In this document: piece by piece, positions 10,349 through 20,984 of the stretch | Position numbering within the stretch: the stretch's first letter is position 1 | Layout of the letters: each line of letters opens with the position of its first letter | Notes under the pieces: generated by a model | What the model was told of the DNA's origin: nothing | What the model saw: the letters and a program-made list of their open reading frames with translations, nothing else | Databases searched by the model: none | Translations under genes and position numbers: made by a program | Origin: Kingdonia uniflora | Taxonomy: Eukaryota > Streptophyta > Magnoliopsida > Ranunculales > Circaeasteraceae | DNA: 64,000 nt | Reading direction: 5' to 3' | Assembly (NCBI GenBank): GCA_014058105.1 | Contig: JACGCM010001976.1 | Location: forward strand, 1,039,001 to 1,103,000

Positions 10349-12660
10349 ATGAAGTCGCAGACGTATGAACTTTGGCATCCTCCCAGTCATAATTTCCTTG
10401 CATTATTTAACCTTATTCTTTGTAAGAACATCAAATTTTGCCATCATGGGATCCAGGTACTCAGATCGTATCAACTGCATCTCACACTACACACTATTAG
10501 CAACCAAGCTGTCATATACAGTTTTGCTTTCCGCTTCCAGTTTCTTGAACTCAGACATAAAGAAGGAGAGCACTGCCGTCATCTCTTTCTCATGCACATC
10601 ACCAGCCTCACATTTTACCTTATCAGGATGAACAAACTCGATAAGCTTTCCTTTAGCTTGCTTCAGCATAGTTTCCAAATTTCTACAACGCTCTTCCACC
10701 ACTCATTTTTCACTCAACGTCGCATCATTATGACCTTTCATTATCGCCATAAACTCATCCATATTTCCCACCAAGCCTGCTAATTCTTCTATACGACATT
10801 TATTATGCTCCCTCTCTAACACTTCTACCTCAAGACTTTTTTAACCTTGAAAAGATCCGCCCCCAATTTGGTATTTGCATTACGCAGTTTCCCATTTTCT
10901 GATTTATACTCCAAAACGTCTGACCTCAATGTTTGAACGTTATGCTCTAAAGTACAAATCGTGATCCAATCCTTATTTATCGCTTCATTTTGTTCATTAT
11001 GGGCCTATTCTATATCTTTTAACATCATGTTTGTAACAGACCACAATACTTCAAATTTACGAGCACGATTATTTACCTCTTTGATAGCTGCTCGCGCACC
11101 AACTCTTTTCGCTTTGAGCATGTTTATCTAAGATTGCAAGTCTTTCACATTATTTTCTTCCTTCTCTAACACCGCCAACATCTCTGTAATTTGAGTTCGC
11201 GCAGATGTCAATCCGCCCCTTGTTGGTTAATTTGTGCCGAAGTACCCGAAATTTCCACATCTTTTTTCTTTATAACTTCTTTTAATCCCTCCATCTTTCT
11301 CAGTTCAATGGCTAGTTCAGCCTCTTTATCTTCCAGTTGTTTAGTCAAATGAGCAACTGTGCTTCGTTCCTCTACTATTATCACCTCTATCTTCTCTTTT
11401 AAATCAATAACATTTTTTTATTGTTTCCTGTTATAGATTCAGATCAATATTCAGTTTTTCGTTTGAAGCATATAACTCTTCACACTGCTTTCGAACCTCT
11501 GCCAATTCACCCTGCAGCAATAGTTAACATTCAAATAACTACTAATTTACATATTCAAACATACTACATATCACAATGAACAAAAATATACTCAAAAACA
11601 TAATATTTGAGTAATATCAATACATTGATCTATCTATATGGTCATCACAGAGAACATATTTCATTCAACATCAAAAATAGTTTACAAAAATCTAATGCAC
11701 ATGCAAGTTCGGTAAGTAACTGAACTAATCTATTTTTGCCTTTTCGAGCTACGAGAAGATTGCCCTTGTTTCTTGCACTTTTTGAGTTTTTTACTCGAAC
11801 ATCTATAAGAGCCACAAAGCTCACCACCTCTTGTCGGCATTGCTTTCGTCGTGACCGTGGTACCAGGCGCTTGACCTCCTCATCGTTCTCTTCTAAAATA
11901 TTTTCACTCGGTCTAGGAATGTGTTTTTTAACATCCTTTTCCTCCTCATCTTTTGTAAACCACATATTTTCTGTTTTTGTATTCTCCACATCAAAATCCT
12001 TCCTACAATCAGTTACGAACTTTCTAAATTTGTTCTCTACTATCGCTAGCTCCCCTCCATAAGAATCAATCACATTTTAAATCTGAGGTTCGTGCTCCGT
12101 TCGAGCTACAGTTTTTGCTCGTGACGGATGCAGATGCTCCTTCACCTGTATTTGTGCGCAGATGCTCCTTCAAATATATTTGTGCCTTGTGCTGACGCTT
12201 ACACGTTTCCTTTTGTAACACACCTAAAGCCCTCACATCACCTTCTACCTTGTTCCGGACAATTACTTCTTTTGACAATTGAGTCGCTAAAGACATTTTT
12301 TGCTCTATATATTGCGACAATACATCTTGCAACTCATTTAACTCACCCTTTAACTTCTGTTGAACCTCTACTTGCTATTTCCTTATCCTGAAAATACAAT
12401 CCCCATTGCCCTTCGGTTCTACATAAAGCCAAAAATATCAGGTAAAGGTTCTACATCACCTCAGCTCGCGCTGAACATTTTTTCGTATCTACACTATGAC
12501 GATTACGTGCTTCTTGAGCTAGAAACATTACTTGAGCTGGGTCAGGTAATACACCATTTTCCTTCAAGAGTTCTATATAAGCTTATTTTAAACCACGTTC
12601 ACTATCTACTTCGACCTCAAAATGCAATGTCAAAGCTACCAACAACTTTTGCCACCTAGC
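10349..12660 (-). pseudogene. Antisense gene, long coiled-coil C-terminal region (right copy)
   Basis: Read on the minus strand, this region encodes mostly Lys/Glu/Leu-rich helical sequence. Open pieces are 10,487-10,702 (MVEERCRNLETMLKQAKGKL, then FFMSEFKKLEAESKTV), 11,645-12,073 (FVTDCRKDFDVENTKTEN, then EENDEEVKRLVPRSRRKQ) and 12,066-12,332 (LSQYIEQKMSLATQLSKEV). Between them the same character continues through stops and frame changes. The region belongs with the 13,180-14,210 segment as the distal part of the same antisense gene. The + strand open stretches here are Ser/Phe-rich shadows. No motif for a known enzyme is visible, so a structural coiled-coil protein is all that can be claimed. 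Confidence 0.55.
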
Positions 12661-12713
12661 CTTATTACTCGGGTTACTAAAACAAGTCAGTTAGTTTAAT
12701 TTTTGTACTAATG

Positions 12714-12727
12714 CCCCCCCCCCCCCC
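12714..12727. repeat. C14 homopolymer
   Basis: There are fourteen consecutive C residues followed by a CT-rich stretch. Antisense-gene similarity is weak around it (12,661-13,180). Confidence 0.85.
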
Positions 12728-13179
12728 TTTCCTCTTCCTTTCTTAAAATCTCATCCCTTTCTATTTATATCTTAGCATATCTATACTGGAGGTCATATAA
12801 ATCTTTAAGGTTTTTCTCTGAGTTAGATTTAAGCTACCTTCTCTCATACTCAATTTTATTTAATACCTGTTGAACACGAGCCACCGAATCCCTCACTCTG
12901 CCCAACGATCTCTCCAGGTCGAAAATAGTTTTTCTTAATCTTTCTACCTCTTACACAGATTACAAATATCTTATTATCATACAAACATTCAAGTATAACA
13001 TATTAAAAAATGTCTATCAAACTTAACAGTTTTACGACCATACAGAGTACAATCCCATCAAAGTCAAGCGAACAGAATAGTTTGACACAAAATACCACAA
13101 AGTGATTAAAGATTCTTACTGATTTCTACCTCATATGAAGGATCCAATGTCTTATCAATAGCTAGAACTGGTTTAGTGG

Positions 13180-14210
13180 GTGAAGTATATACATTGGTTG
13201 GACTAGCACCAAAAGCCACCACTTCGTCCTCTATATCCAAAGGAAAGACTATCTCATTGTATCTGCCAGTTCGGCTCAACACTACATCAACATCAGTGTC
13301 AACCCAAAGCTATAAAAAGATTGGACAAAGCAATTTTTTTCCACCCGCAATGCACCACAGGCTCGTGACATAACCTTATCATGCTCGAACAACTCTATGT
13401 ACCGAGCTTCGATGGCCTTTGTATCTTCCACCCTTTTCTTTTTCTCTGTCTCAAGCTCATTTTTGAGCTCCTTTACTCGAGCCGTTTGAGCATCCTCCCT
13501 AAGAGTAATATCTTTGAACTCCTGACTCCTCATATTAATGAACTTAGTCGTCCCCATCATCAGCATCGAGAGTTGTCAATATAAAAACACAAGTTCAGAA
13601 CAACATATCATATTCAAATACAGCATAACAAAGATTTAAATACATACCGCAAAAGTATGTTCTTTATACACCTCCTCGAGCTGCTGCGGATTAGTACCTG
13701 CCATCGTGTAGTATTGTTGCTCCAGCTCTCTCATCTTGGATGCAGCCTTGGTTTTCGCACGAGCACTACCCTTATCCTCGTGCCATTTTCTTTTCAACGA
13801 ACACTTCTCCGCCTCCAAAGGAGTAACTTCACTCACCTCCTGCCTCTCCACCATATCTCCAGTGGTAGGTTTAACGATCTCTTTGTCTAGGATCATCACC
13901 TCAGCAGCAGGCATAGTTTCCAGAGCTGGTTTTCTCGACCTCTAAGTCGTCTGTTTCACGTTCATATTTTCTGGCACAGGGGAGGAAGACTAGTGACAAC
14001 AGATAAACGGGCCTTCTTCTCAGCCATAACTTGATTCTCGTGAGCTCGTTGAATTTTAGGCATTATAGAATCTTCCATTTTATCCCTTCGGATGCCTAAC
14101 TCACCAAGTACTTGCTTTAACTTGATTTGCTCATGAGCTACGCAATCGAACAAGCGGGTATTATCAAGCATCGATGTAGGATTGGACCTGACAATCAAGA
14201 AACATGATAA
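13180..14210 (-). pseudogene. Antisense gene, proximal coiled-coil part with intron (right copy)
   Basis: This is the minus-strand counterpart of 7143-7915. The pieces are 13,962-14,198 (HEQIKLKQVLGELGIRRDKM, a helical segment), 13,636-13,914 (EAEKCSLKRKWHEDKGSARA, then KMRELEQQYYTMAGTNPQQL) and 13,282-13,566 (LKNELETEKKKRVEDTKAIE, then ARYIELFEHDKVMSRACGAL). The intron seen in the left copy sits at 13,574-13,647, with a GT donor, but the acceptor has changed from CAG to CAA. This copy extends beyond the point where the left copy is cut and so shows the order of the rest of the gene. Confidence 0.62.
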
Positions 14211-14568
14211 TGTTTAGCAACTCGAAGACATGTTGATGGTTGGTCGAAGTTGACAAATGTTACTTACTCGAATTATAATATTTATGGTTCAGAACGAGTG
14301 ATGGTTCATCTGGAACTTGCATACAGTTGTCCCTACCCAAACAAGGTGATCATTTCATGGTCTACCCACAGATTTAAAGTCAATTTTTTTGCCTAAACGA
14401 ATTACTATACAGGTAACCACTATTACGACCTTTGACGAACTTCCATTTATAAAATTTCAGGACGTCATCTGCTTTGAACTGCTTGGTAATCCCTTCTCTT
14501 TTCCATTTATCACTTAGGGCCTCGCATACTCTCATCATCTCATACACATTCCCATTCAGTTTACTATA
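14211..14568 (-). pseudogene. Antisense gene, distal half of the transposon-type domain (right copy)
   Basis: The minus strand repeats the left-copy sequence 6760-7130: MYEMMRVCEAL-like residues, then KWKREGITKQFKADD and FYKWKFVKGRNSGYL. The similarity ends at about 14,568, in the middle of the domain, where the nested transposon begins. The matching half resumes at 19,893. Confidence 0.65.
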
Positions 14569-14611
14569 CCAATTTTAGCAAAATACCAAGGACTCTGTTT
14601 GTGGTAAAATG

Positions 14612-14830
14612 TTATTTGCCATGAACTTTGGGTATGGTGGAGGTCTGTAGTAATAGGTGCGTGGCAATTTTTTTGCCACAGACTTTATCCGAACTTAACA
14701 TACTGTTTTGCCACAGATTTAATCTGTGGTTAATTTATTACCACGGATATGAATCGTGTTATGAAACAATGTAAGACACAATCTCAATCCGTGGCTATTT
14801 ATTTACCACAAAAAAAGTCTGTGGCAATTC
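14612..14830. repeat. Subterminal inverted repeats with a TTTGCCACAGA/TCTGTGGC core
   Basis: At least seven short copies of one core appear in both orientations, including GTGGCAATTTTTTTGCCACA (a near-palindrome), TTTTGCCACAGATT, AATCTGTGGTTA, TTACCACGGAT, TCCGTGGCTA and GTCTGTGGCAATT. Such arrays bind the transposase in En/Spm-type elements; for this copy that is inference. Confidence 0.65.
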
Positions 14831-15117
14831 TTTTTCATTTTTTCAAAAAAAAAATCACAAATATATCAAAATTACACCTCATAATTTTAAGCACTCTAAA
14901 AATACACCTACTACACATTAAATCCTATATAAAGTCATAATATATTAACAAAAGACATTTAATAACTTCTTTCATTCATTAATAAGCAATGAAGCATCCA
15001 TGTACAATAATTTGTACGACGATAGAAGAAGATGAAAAAAAAAAACATAACAACAAAATAGAATAAAGAGAATGACAATGTCTTTAGAGGCTAAGGATTT
15101 AAAGGACATAGTTTCTA

Positions 15118-15700
15118 TCAGGATAAGGTCTTGGTATCAGGGTGTTTGAACATAAGCCTCATATACTGCTTCCTTGCAATTTCAGCATCTCAGAAGTACT
15201 TCTTGCCTAGAAGGTGTTGACATTAGCAATACCAGCTTTGATATTTTCTTCTCCTTGAGAAAGGTAAACAAAACATATTTGTGAACATATTATAGAATTA
15301 AAGAAACTAAACAGAGGTAGATTTTCCTCTCTTGCCATAATACTAACACAACCATAACTGGTATAAAAGATGAATTACTATACAAAGGAGTTTAAGAGTT
15401 TTATGCATAAATAAATTAATGTTGAATTTGACATAAGAAAAACAATATATTATGAATATAGATTGTGAACCTGGTGGCCACAAACTAAAGCAAGATACTT
15501 CAAGTTGGAAGCTAACAAAGAATATGCCAAGCACATAAGAAAAGAATACCTATAAATTGGAGTCATAGAAAATCATGTAGCTATAATACTCCATCCAGCT
15601 TGTTTCTATTGCCCTTGAAAACTTCAGTAGATCTTTCGTCATACTTTTACAATGTCTCTAGTACCACAGGTCTTCATTGTTTAATACCCCTATAAAAATG
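15118..15700 (-). pseudogene. Captured gene fragment, three exon-like pieces, not recognised
   Basis: On the minus strand I read a last exon (15,253-15,118) ending AEIARKQYMRLMFKHPDTKT-L-S-stop, preceded by LLGKKYF and one stop at a likely Trp position. Upstream exon-like pieces are near 15,535-15,475 (LASNLKYLALVCGHQ-like, followed by a GT donor) and near 15,655-15,555 (MTKDLLKFSRAIETSWMEYY). Codon-like composition and plausible splice sites suggest a genomic capture that kept its introns. I do not recognise the family. Confidence 0.4.
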
Positions 15701-16548
15701 AGCATGTTATTTGAGAGTTGAGAGACAATAAAACATAACAAATAAATTAAATATTTCAAATATTGAAGAAAATAATAAAAATGAACTACGAAGAGCATAG
15801 AGTGGTTGATAAGACTTGTACCTTAGAATGTGGGGGTTCTGAGATTAATAGGTTCTACCCATCAGGAGAAAATCATATCTAAATTTTCATCAAGTGAATA
15901 TGGTGCCTGGACTGTACAAGCTTATCTTCCACGACAAAACTTGAAAGTGAACAAAATGCATTAACTCTTTTTTTTATAATTAGATATCAAGTTAGGTAAC
16001 GGTAATGTGCTCATTATGAAAACTACTCTAAGAAGCACAACTGCACAAGGTAGCTATAAATTGTCGATATAGTATTAAGAATTTATAAAATCCAAAATGT
16101 ATATACCTGTTTGTAATCCAGATTTTATGACTGTCAATTAAATCACCCAAGAGCGCAAATTTTCCTACATTCATTCATCAAAGGCAAGACATACAGTGAG
16201 AAGTTAGCAAGTTAGAAAGAATGAGTTTGTCATGAAGAGATACATGTTTGTGCATCCATATGTTCGGAAGCACATGAGTAAGGCAATCCTCTATATCTAG
16301 ATCTTTTCAAAATCAAGAAAGATGTTAAGGATGTGGGATATGATGTTACAGTTCTCACCTACAATTTTTTTTCTTCTGGGAATGTGACTTAAGAATCATA
16401 CTCATGTTGATAATATCCATTTCTTTTATCATCCAAGTATTTTCTCTTAAATATGACAAATATACTCCTGAAAATAAATAAATAAATAAGTAATGTGTGA
16501 GCATTTTCTCTCAGCCATGCCTTAGATTGGAACTACAGCAAAAACAAA
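15701..16548. other. AT-rich interior of the nested transposon, no gene seen
   Basis: Neither strand has a convincing coding stretch. It may be intron sequence of the captured minus-strand genes. Confidence 0.5.
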
Positions 16549-16549
16549 A

Positions 16550-16756
16550 AATGAGTTGCGAGAAAATCTAGCATACATAAAGGTGGCCGCGGAAGTGGCT
16601 CGAACACTAAGCCTGTCAGATATGTATCCGGCAAGAATCCCACCAACAATGCCTCCCACATCAAAAAGAGTGGAAAGGTTACCAACAGACTTCACGAAAA
16701 TGTCTCTCCCAAATGGCCAAAAGGTTGAGAAAAGTAGAGCATCTTTGACAATTTGA
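16550..16756 (-). pseudogene. Exon of a glycerol-3-phosphate permease (captured fragment)
   Basis: The minus strand is open over this stretch and encodes NLSTLFDVGGIVGGILAGYI followed by SDRLSVRATSAATFMYA. The S-T-L-F-D-V-G-G-x-x-G-G-I-L-A-G-x-I-S-D-R-L pattern is characteristic of plant glycerol-3-phosphate transporters of the major facilitator superfamily, which move organophosphates across a membrane. This would be one transmembrane segment and the following loop, perhaps 60 of about 500 residues. No further exon of the gene was found, so it is a passenger in the transposon. The opposite strand is open as well (16,556-16,756) but shows no family pattern. Confidence 0.68.
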
Positions 16757-16860
16757 GCTGTGAAAATTTTAATGGCAAAGATGCCAATATAACCTCTCTC
16801 TCTCTCTATTTATTGTACAATAATGGAGATTTTGATTTTGTAGGAAAACTAGTGATTCGA

Positions 16861-18238
16861 TGGAATTGGTATTAGAGGGGAGTGATGTTGGGATTTGGGT
16901 TTACAAAGGAAAAGGAGCGCAAACATTGTTCTCGGTGGTTATGACGGATCAAATCCTTATTTTGTTGGAAAGGTGATACGAATACAAAAGGCTCCCAGAT
17001 CCAAAACCCAATCTGCTACTACCTCAGTTTTGTCCGTGCACAAAAACTTGCTTTGGAGAGATATTTAAGGCATTGCCACATCCTATGCCAAGCAAATTGT
17101 TGGGCAACTGTATGTGAAGAATGTAATTATTCCCTTTCTAGGCTCTGAACATGTTGATACTGGGATGCATATCCTTGTATCCAGGCAATTCTTGGAGGCA
17201 GTCAAAAATAATATTTTATGTCAAGGACCTGCTTGGCGAGTTAATGCTTCAAAAGTTAACCCCCTATATGATTCTGTACTTCTTATATCTGATCATTCGA
17301 TATTCCCTGACGGCATTATCAATGTGGCCCCATGCATATCAGTTGAAATAAAGCCTAAATGTGGGTTTCTTCAAAATTCAAAATTCATAGCTGAAGCTAA
17401 TGCTGTCAAAAGGACTATAAGTCGTTTCCAAATGTACCAGGTCTTGAAACTCCATCAAGGAGAGATATCATGTGTAAGTGACTACGATCCACTCGATTTA
17501 TTTTCTGGATCAATTAGAAAAATAAATAAGGCAATCAAAGAACTCTTTACCATGCCGCAAAACAATTTCTGCATTTTCTTAAATGGTTATCTTATATCCG
17601 AGGGCTTGGCAGGTATAGATAGTACTAGATCTGTTGCCAATGGGAAATTTGAAGATACACTCGAGGGTATCATCCGAGCAGACCGTGGCTTTCGTTTAAA
17701 TAGTTTCTTATACCTAGTTGCAGAGACCATTCTGATATCAAAGGTACTGGGCAAGCTTCTAGATGCACAAAAACTTGATTTGATTGACATAGAAGGGGTA
17801 ATTCATGCATATTACAATGTTATTTTTCAGTATTACAAGATATGTGGAGAGTGGGGTGATAGTAAAGTATCTAAAAGATGTCCATCCCTGTATTCTCTTT
17901 CATTGGAAGACAACCTCAAGATTGTGAGAGATTATATGATAGCTACAACCACGAAAGATTGTAGCCTTATGCTAAGCTTTAAACCCAAGATGGATGAAGA
18001 TCAAATGTCCTTGCATAACACTGTATACCTGGAATCAATGTCCCTGCAAAACACTGTATGCCTGGAACCAATCAACCAAAGGTTTGATTACAAGGCCTAT
18101 TTCATTGACTTGGACATGAAACCATTAAAGAAGATGGTTCATTACTATGAGCAGAATCAAAAAATAGTTAGTTGTTACACCCCAAAGGAAAAGATGAAAT
18201 ATGAACCGCCGAATTTGGTGAACAGGAATGAGTATTAA
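16861..18238 (+). pseudogene. IPK1: Inositol-pentakisphosphate 2-kinase pseudogene (captured, intronless)
   Basis: From the ATG at 16,861 (MELVLEGSDVGIWVYKGKGA) the sequence follows plant IPK1, the kinase that phosphorylates inositol pentakisphosphate to phytate. A one-base frameshift follows the KGKGA segment. The shifted frame gives NIVLGGYDGSNPYFVGKVIR and IQKAPR, then a TAA just before the long open stretch 17,114-18,238 (374 codons). There the kinase signature EIKPKCGFL is at residues 79-87, followed by NAVKRTISRFQMYQVLKL, DYDPLDLFSG, PQNNFCIFLNG, DIEGVIHAYYNVI and IDLDMKPLKKM. The C-terminus is present to its end. No intron interrupts 1.38 kb, suggesting a retrocopy or cDNA-derived fragment. 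A 33-bp tandem duplication at 18,005-18,070 adds eleven residues. One frameshift and one stop make it a pseudogene. Confidence 0.85.
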
Positions 18239-18527
18239 ATTATTGACTTCCATTTCAATGTTGCTAGATACTCCAGAGATGAATCTGTATTATCCGATGA
18301 ACCTTAACACAATGAGATGTCACTTCTAACTTAAATCCAACAATGGTGCTAAAAACTTGCTGGAAGAACCATAACCAGGTATCGGGTTGTGGAATCTATT
18401 ATTCTTAAGCTATTAGTCATTCGACAACTATCCTAAATCTCTGGCTGTTGAAGATACTTCACATTTTAGACACTGGATTCATGAAATGAAAGTTGGTCAG
18501 TGCTGTAAAATGTCGAGCGCTTCGTAA
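18239..18527 (+). other. Spacer between captured IPK1 and HIPP fragments
   Basis: No coding pattern was recognised. There is no poly(A) tract directly behind the IPK1 stop that would mark the end of a retrocopy. Confidence 0.5.
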
Positions 18528-18859
18528 TCAATAAAACTATAGTGTCAGTGGACATTTTTTGCTCCAAGTGCACAAAGAAAGTGATGGAGTTAATTGCAGG
18601 AATTGAAGGGATAACTTTTATCGTACTTGACCCGACAAAAAATACGGTAACTGTGATAGGAGATGCGGATCCAGTTCGTATCATAAAGAAGGTAAGAAAA
18701 TTCATAAAGAATGCATCATTTATGAGTATAGGACCTTATACAGATGTGAAGAAGGACGAGATCAAGAAGGATCTTTGTCCTTATGTTTCGAGGACATGTT
18801 AGAAATGCAATGTATGGTATGTAGTTGGTGAGGATTATAACTATTGTTCCGTTCTTTAA
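18528..18859 (+). pseudogene. Heavy-metal-associated isoprenylated plant protein fragment (captured)
   Basis: The frame encodes one HMA fold with the metal-binding C-x-x-C (VDIFCSKCTKKVMELIAGIE, then VIGDADPVRIIKKVRKF). Such proteins bind transition metals through the two Cys and are anchored by prenylation. The frame is open from 18,542 to a TAG at 18,800-18,802. Past that stop the same frame continues KCNVWYVVGEDYNYCSVL and ends at 18,859, so the C-terminal C-a-a-X box (C-S-V-L) is still present. A single stop separates the fold from its lipidation signal. The N-terminal start exon is missing, as the sequence before 18,528 has a stop. It matches the HIPP/HPP family in layout. Confidence 0.78.
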
Positions 18860-19030
18860 GTAATATTTTCTCTTACTGTTTCTCAGTCATGAATTCAAGT
18901 ATTCCTTAATTAAATTTCTTTATCAGTTCCAAATAATAATAAAAGACTTCACAAAAATGTACTCAACACGATTTAAGCTAGTCAATAGCTTAAAACACAA
19001 ATTTTCCTTATTGGTTTTCGCTCGAAGAAT
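18860..19030. other. AT-rich spacer
   Basis: Nothing recognisable was seen between the HIPP fragment and the next exon-like stretch. Confidence 0.5.
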
Positions 19031-19033
19031 ATC

Positions 19034-19276
19034 CTAAATCATAGATGAGCTATTTGATAAGAAAGTGCATATTTCATTGTGCCCACCGCGTTTAAATATT
19101 AAGTCAGATAGTTCAACAACTCTTTCAGTAATCATTTGTAACCATGATAAGAGAACTGGAGCATCACCTGGCGGGCTACTAAAGAACATGTGGGTGAGTT
19201 TCATAGGTGAAGGAAGAATAGACAAGAAGTCCAGTTCATACGAAAAATTAGAATAGTTACCTGGTCTTGGTGGCAA
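19034..19276 (-). pseudogene. Exon-like captured fragment, not recognised
   Basis: The minus-strand stretch encodes a balanced-composition segment (SYELDFLSILPSPMKLTHMF, then LLSWLQMITERVVELSDLIF) that looks like a genuine exon rather than a shadow. A + strand piece immediately to its right (19,267-19,473) might be part of another fragment. I cannot assign either to a family. Given the other cargo, a further captured host gene is the simplest reading. Confidence 0.35.
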
Positions 19277-19793
19277 AGATGGGTTTACAGGGGATCTCGA
19301 GTCTTGGGAGATGGATTATTATGGGCATAGAAAGCTGGGTAGAGCTACTTAATGGGATTGTGTCGAAAACAATATTGAACCATCAGGTTATCCTGAAAAA
19401 GAACCCAATGGCGTCAGTTCAGTTTCAAAACCTAAACCTGTTAAGCGAGATAAACATTACAAGGTGTCATTAGTATAACATATGAATTATCTACGTGCTT
19501 ATAAGCTCAATTCGGAAGTGCTTATTGTAAGTTCTTTCAAGGTGACCATTGATATGAGATAATCTTCTCAAAAACTTTATAGCTTGTTGTAAGGAATAAT
19601 TAAATCTTGTGAGTTGTTTACATTTATGTAGGAGCATTTCACCTCGTGTTAATATTAATTTTCTTTCTCTACTGTGTGCAATAGTTATATCAGTAATTTT
19701 TCTATATTCACACGAAAAAGGAAATATTATGTATTGCAGTGCTTGAATGAACACCTAAACTGAAATAAGTAATAGTTAGACATTGGAATTAAG

Positions 19794-19881
19794 CTCACGA
19801 AACTAACTTATAATGCATGTATACAATGAGTGTAGGTATTGTACCTCACGAATCTAACTTATAATGCATGTATACAATTGA
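19794..19881. repeat. 37-bp direct duplication at the right end of the nested transposon
   Basis: CTCACGAA-CTAACTTATAATGCATGTATACAA-GAG occurs at 19,794-19,830 and again at 19,845-19,881, offset 51 bases, just inside the inferred right boundary. Confidence 0.8.
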
Positions 19882-19892
19882 GCAATGTAACA

Positions 19893-20455
19893 CTGCAATA
19901 CATTCATAACCCCTTTTTAAAAGAAGATCAGAGGAATTCTAAGGCCATAAACGACCTGATTCAAATAACATAAAACTCATCATTCGGGCCTGCCAAGCCA
20001 ACACCATTATAGTATGAGATTTCCACATCCTCACTAATCCCTTTCTCTCTTCACCACTTATCCAAACTGGGGACTTGATAGTATACTGCCTCCTCCCCTT
20101 TTCCTGGGACATAAGCCCTAAATCAGCGACCTTGGTATGTCATATAGTTTTTCCATTCTCCTTGTAATTTCTTTTTATGTTTCAGAAATTCCTTTCCTAC
20201 ATCTACTCCCTCAGGATATAGAAAAAACAATTTATCTTTCTCTTTTGTACCATATTTATCTATAACTTTCTCCATTTTACTGGATTTCTCAACCTCTATA
20301 CCTATAGTAACATATATCTTATTTATAGTCTCTTCCATTACATTACAGTCATCCTCCCTCACCAACGATGATGTTTCCTCTGAACTTGATGTTACTACAA
20401 ATTTATTCATGGGATTTATAGGTTTTGAATGCATATTGGACCTACAGATACACAA
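19893..20455 (-). pseudogene. Antisense gene, acidic leader and first half of the transposon-type domain (right copy)
   Basis: This is the minus-strand counterpart of 6210-6720. The open stretch 20,123-20,455 encodes the Ser/Glu-rich leader (KFVVTSSSEETSSLVREDD), then KDKLFFLYPEGVDVGKEFLK and KLQGEWKNYMTYQGR in one frame. It is thus intact where the left copy has a frameshift. The reading continues with RAYVPGKGEEAVYYQVP and a stop. It ends at the nested transposon (19,890). This is the best-preserved part of the gene and the most useful query for a family search. Confidence 0.65.
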
Positions 20456-20984
20456 AATATTTAATCATTATTTCTACGTTACATGCTACACCTTACACAC
20501 AGTAAAAACAACCCCACCCATGTTTCTACCGAATCAACACGTTTATTTTCCAATTTTCTAAAACAATAGACAATCATTTTAATTTTCGCTCTTCTTCTCC
20601 AAAAAAACATTTTCTCTCTACAGTCTGTTCATATACCCAAAGCTTGTGTACTACAGAACATTATAGGCAATTACTCAAAATCTTAAAACCCTACATTCTC
20701 AACTTTGTTTTCCCTAAATCGAAAGTGATAAACATACAACATCACATACATATTACAGCATACATAAACAAAACATAAGCATCTCTCACTAACCTGTACT
20801 CGAAGAACCGCAATCTTCTGCTTTTCCCGAATATATCACAAAAATTGACCGCTCATGTCGTTTATCCAATAATTTTTTATCAACAAATGCAGCCTTCCCA
20901 AACAAATATCACTCGTAACTCAAGCGCCTCTTCTCTGCGGTGATATGGGTTACACCATTTTTTTATCTCTCTATAACTGTAGAC
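20456..20984. other. Spacer of the antisense gene (right copy)
   Basis: This matches 5660-6209 in inverted orientation. Possible intron or untranslated sequence; no coding pattern was seen. Confidence 0.5.

Larger units (their letters stand above)
14569..19890. mobile_element. Nested DNA transposon carrying captured host-gene fragments
   Basis: The boundaries come from comparing the two arms. Right-arm similarity to 6715-6790 stops after CCCATTCAGTTT (near 14,568) and resumes at ACACTGCAATACATTCAT (near 19,890), leaving 5.3 kb with no counterpart on the left. The left end has a cluster of short inverted copies of TTTGCCACAGA/TCTGTGGCAAA, the subterminal pattern of CACTA transposons, and the first bases (ACTATACC) resemble a decayed CACTA terminus. 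I could not find a matching inverted terminus on the right or a target duplication. The CACTA assignment is therefore tentative, and a Pack-type MULE or another capture element is possible. No transposase is visible. The cargo is listed separately. Confidence 0.6.

Noticed and set aside
11736..12062. 108-codon open stretch on the + strand rich in Ser, Phe and Thr
   Set aside because: It is the shadow of the Lys/Glu-rich coiled-coil gene on the minus strand and shows no family pattern.
16556..16756. + strand open stretch opposite the permease exon
   Set aside because: The minus strand gives a clear permease pattern; the + strand is its shadow.
14569..19890. Helitron as the vehicle of the captured genes
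   Set aside because: No 5' TC start, 3' hairpin with CTRR or A/T insertion site could be read at the inferred boundaries.
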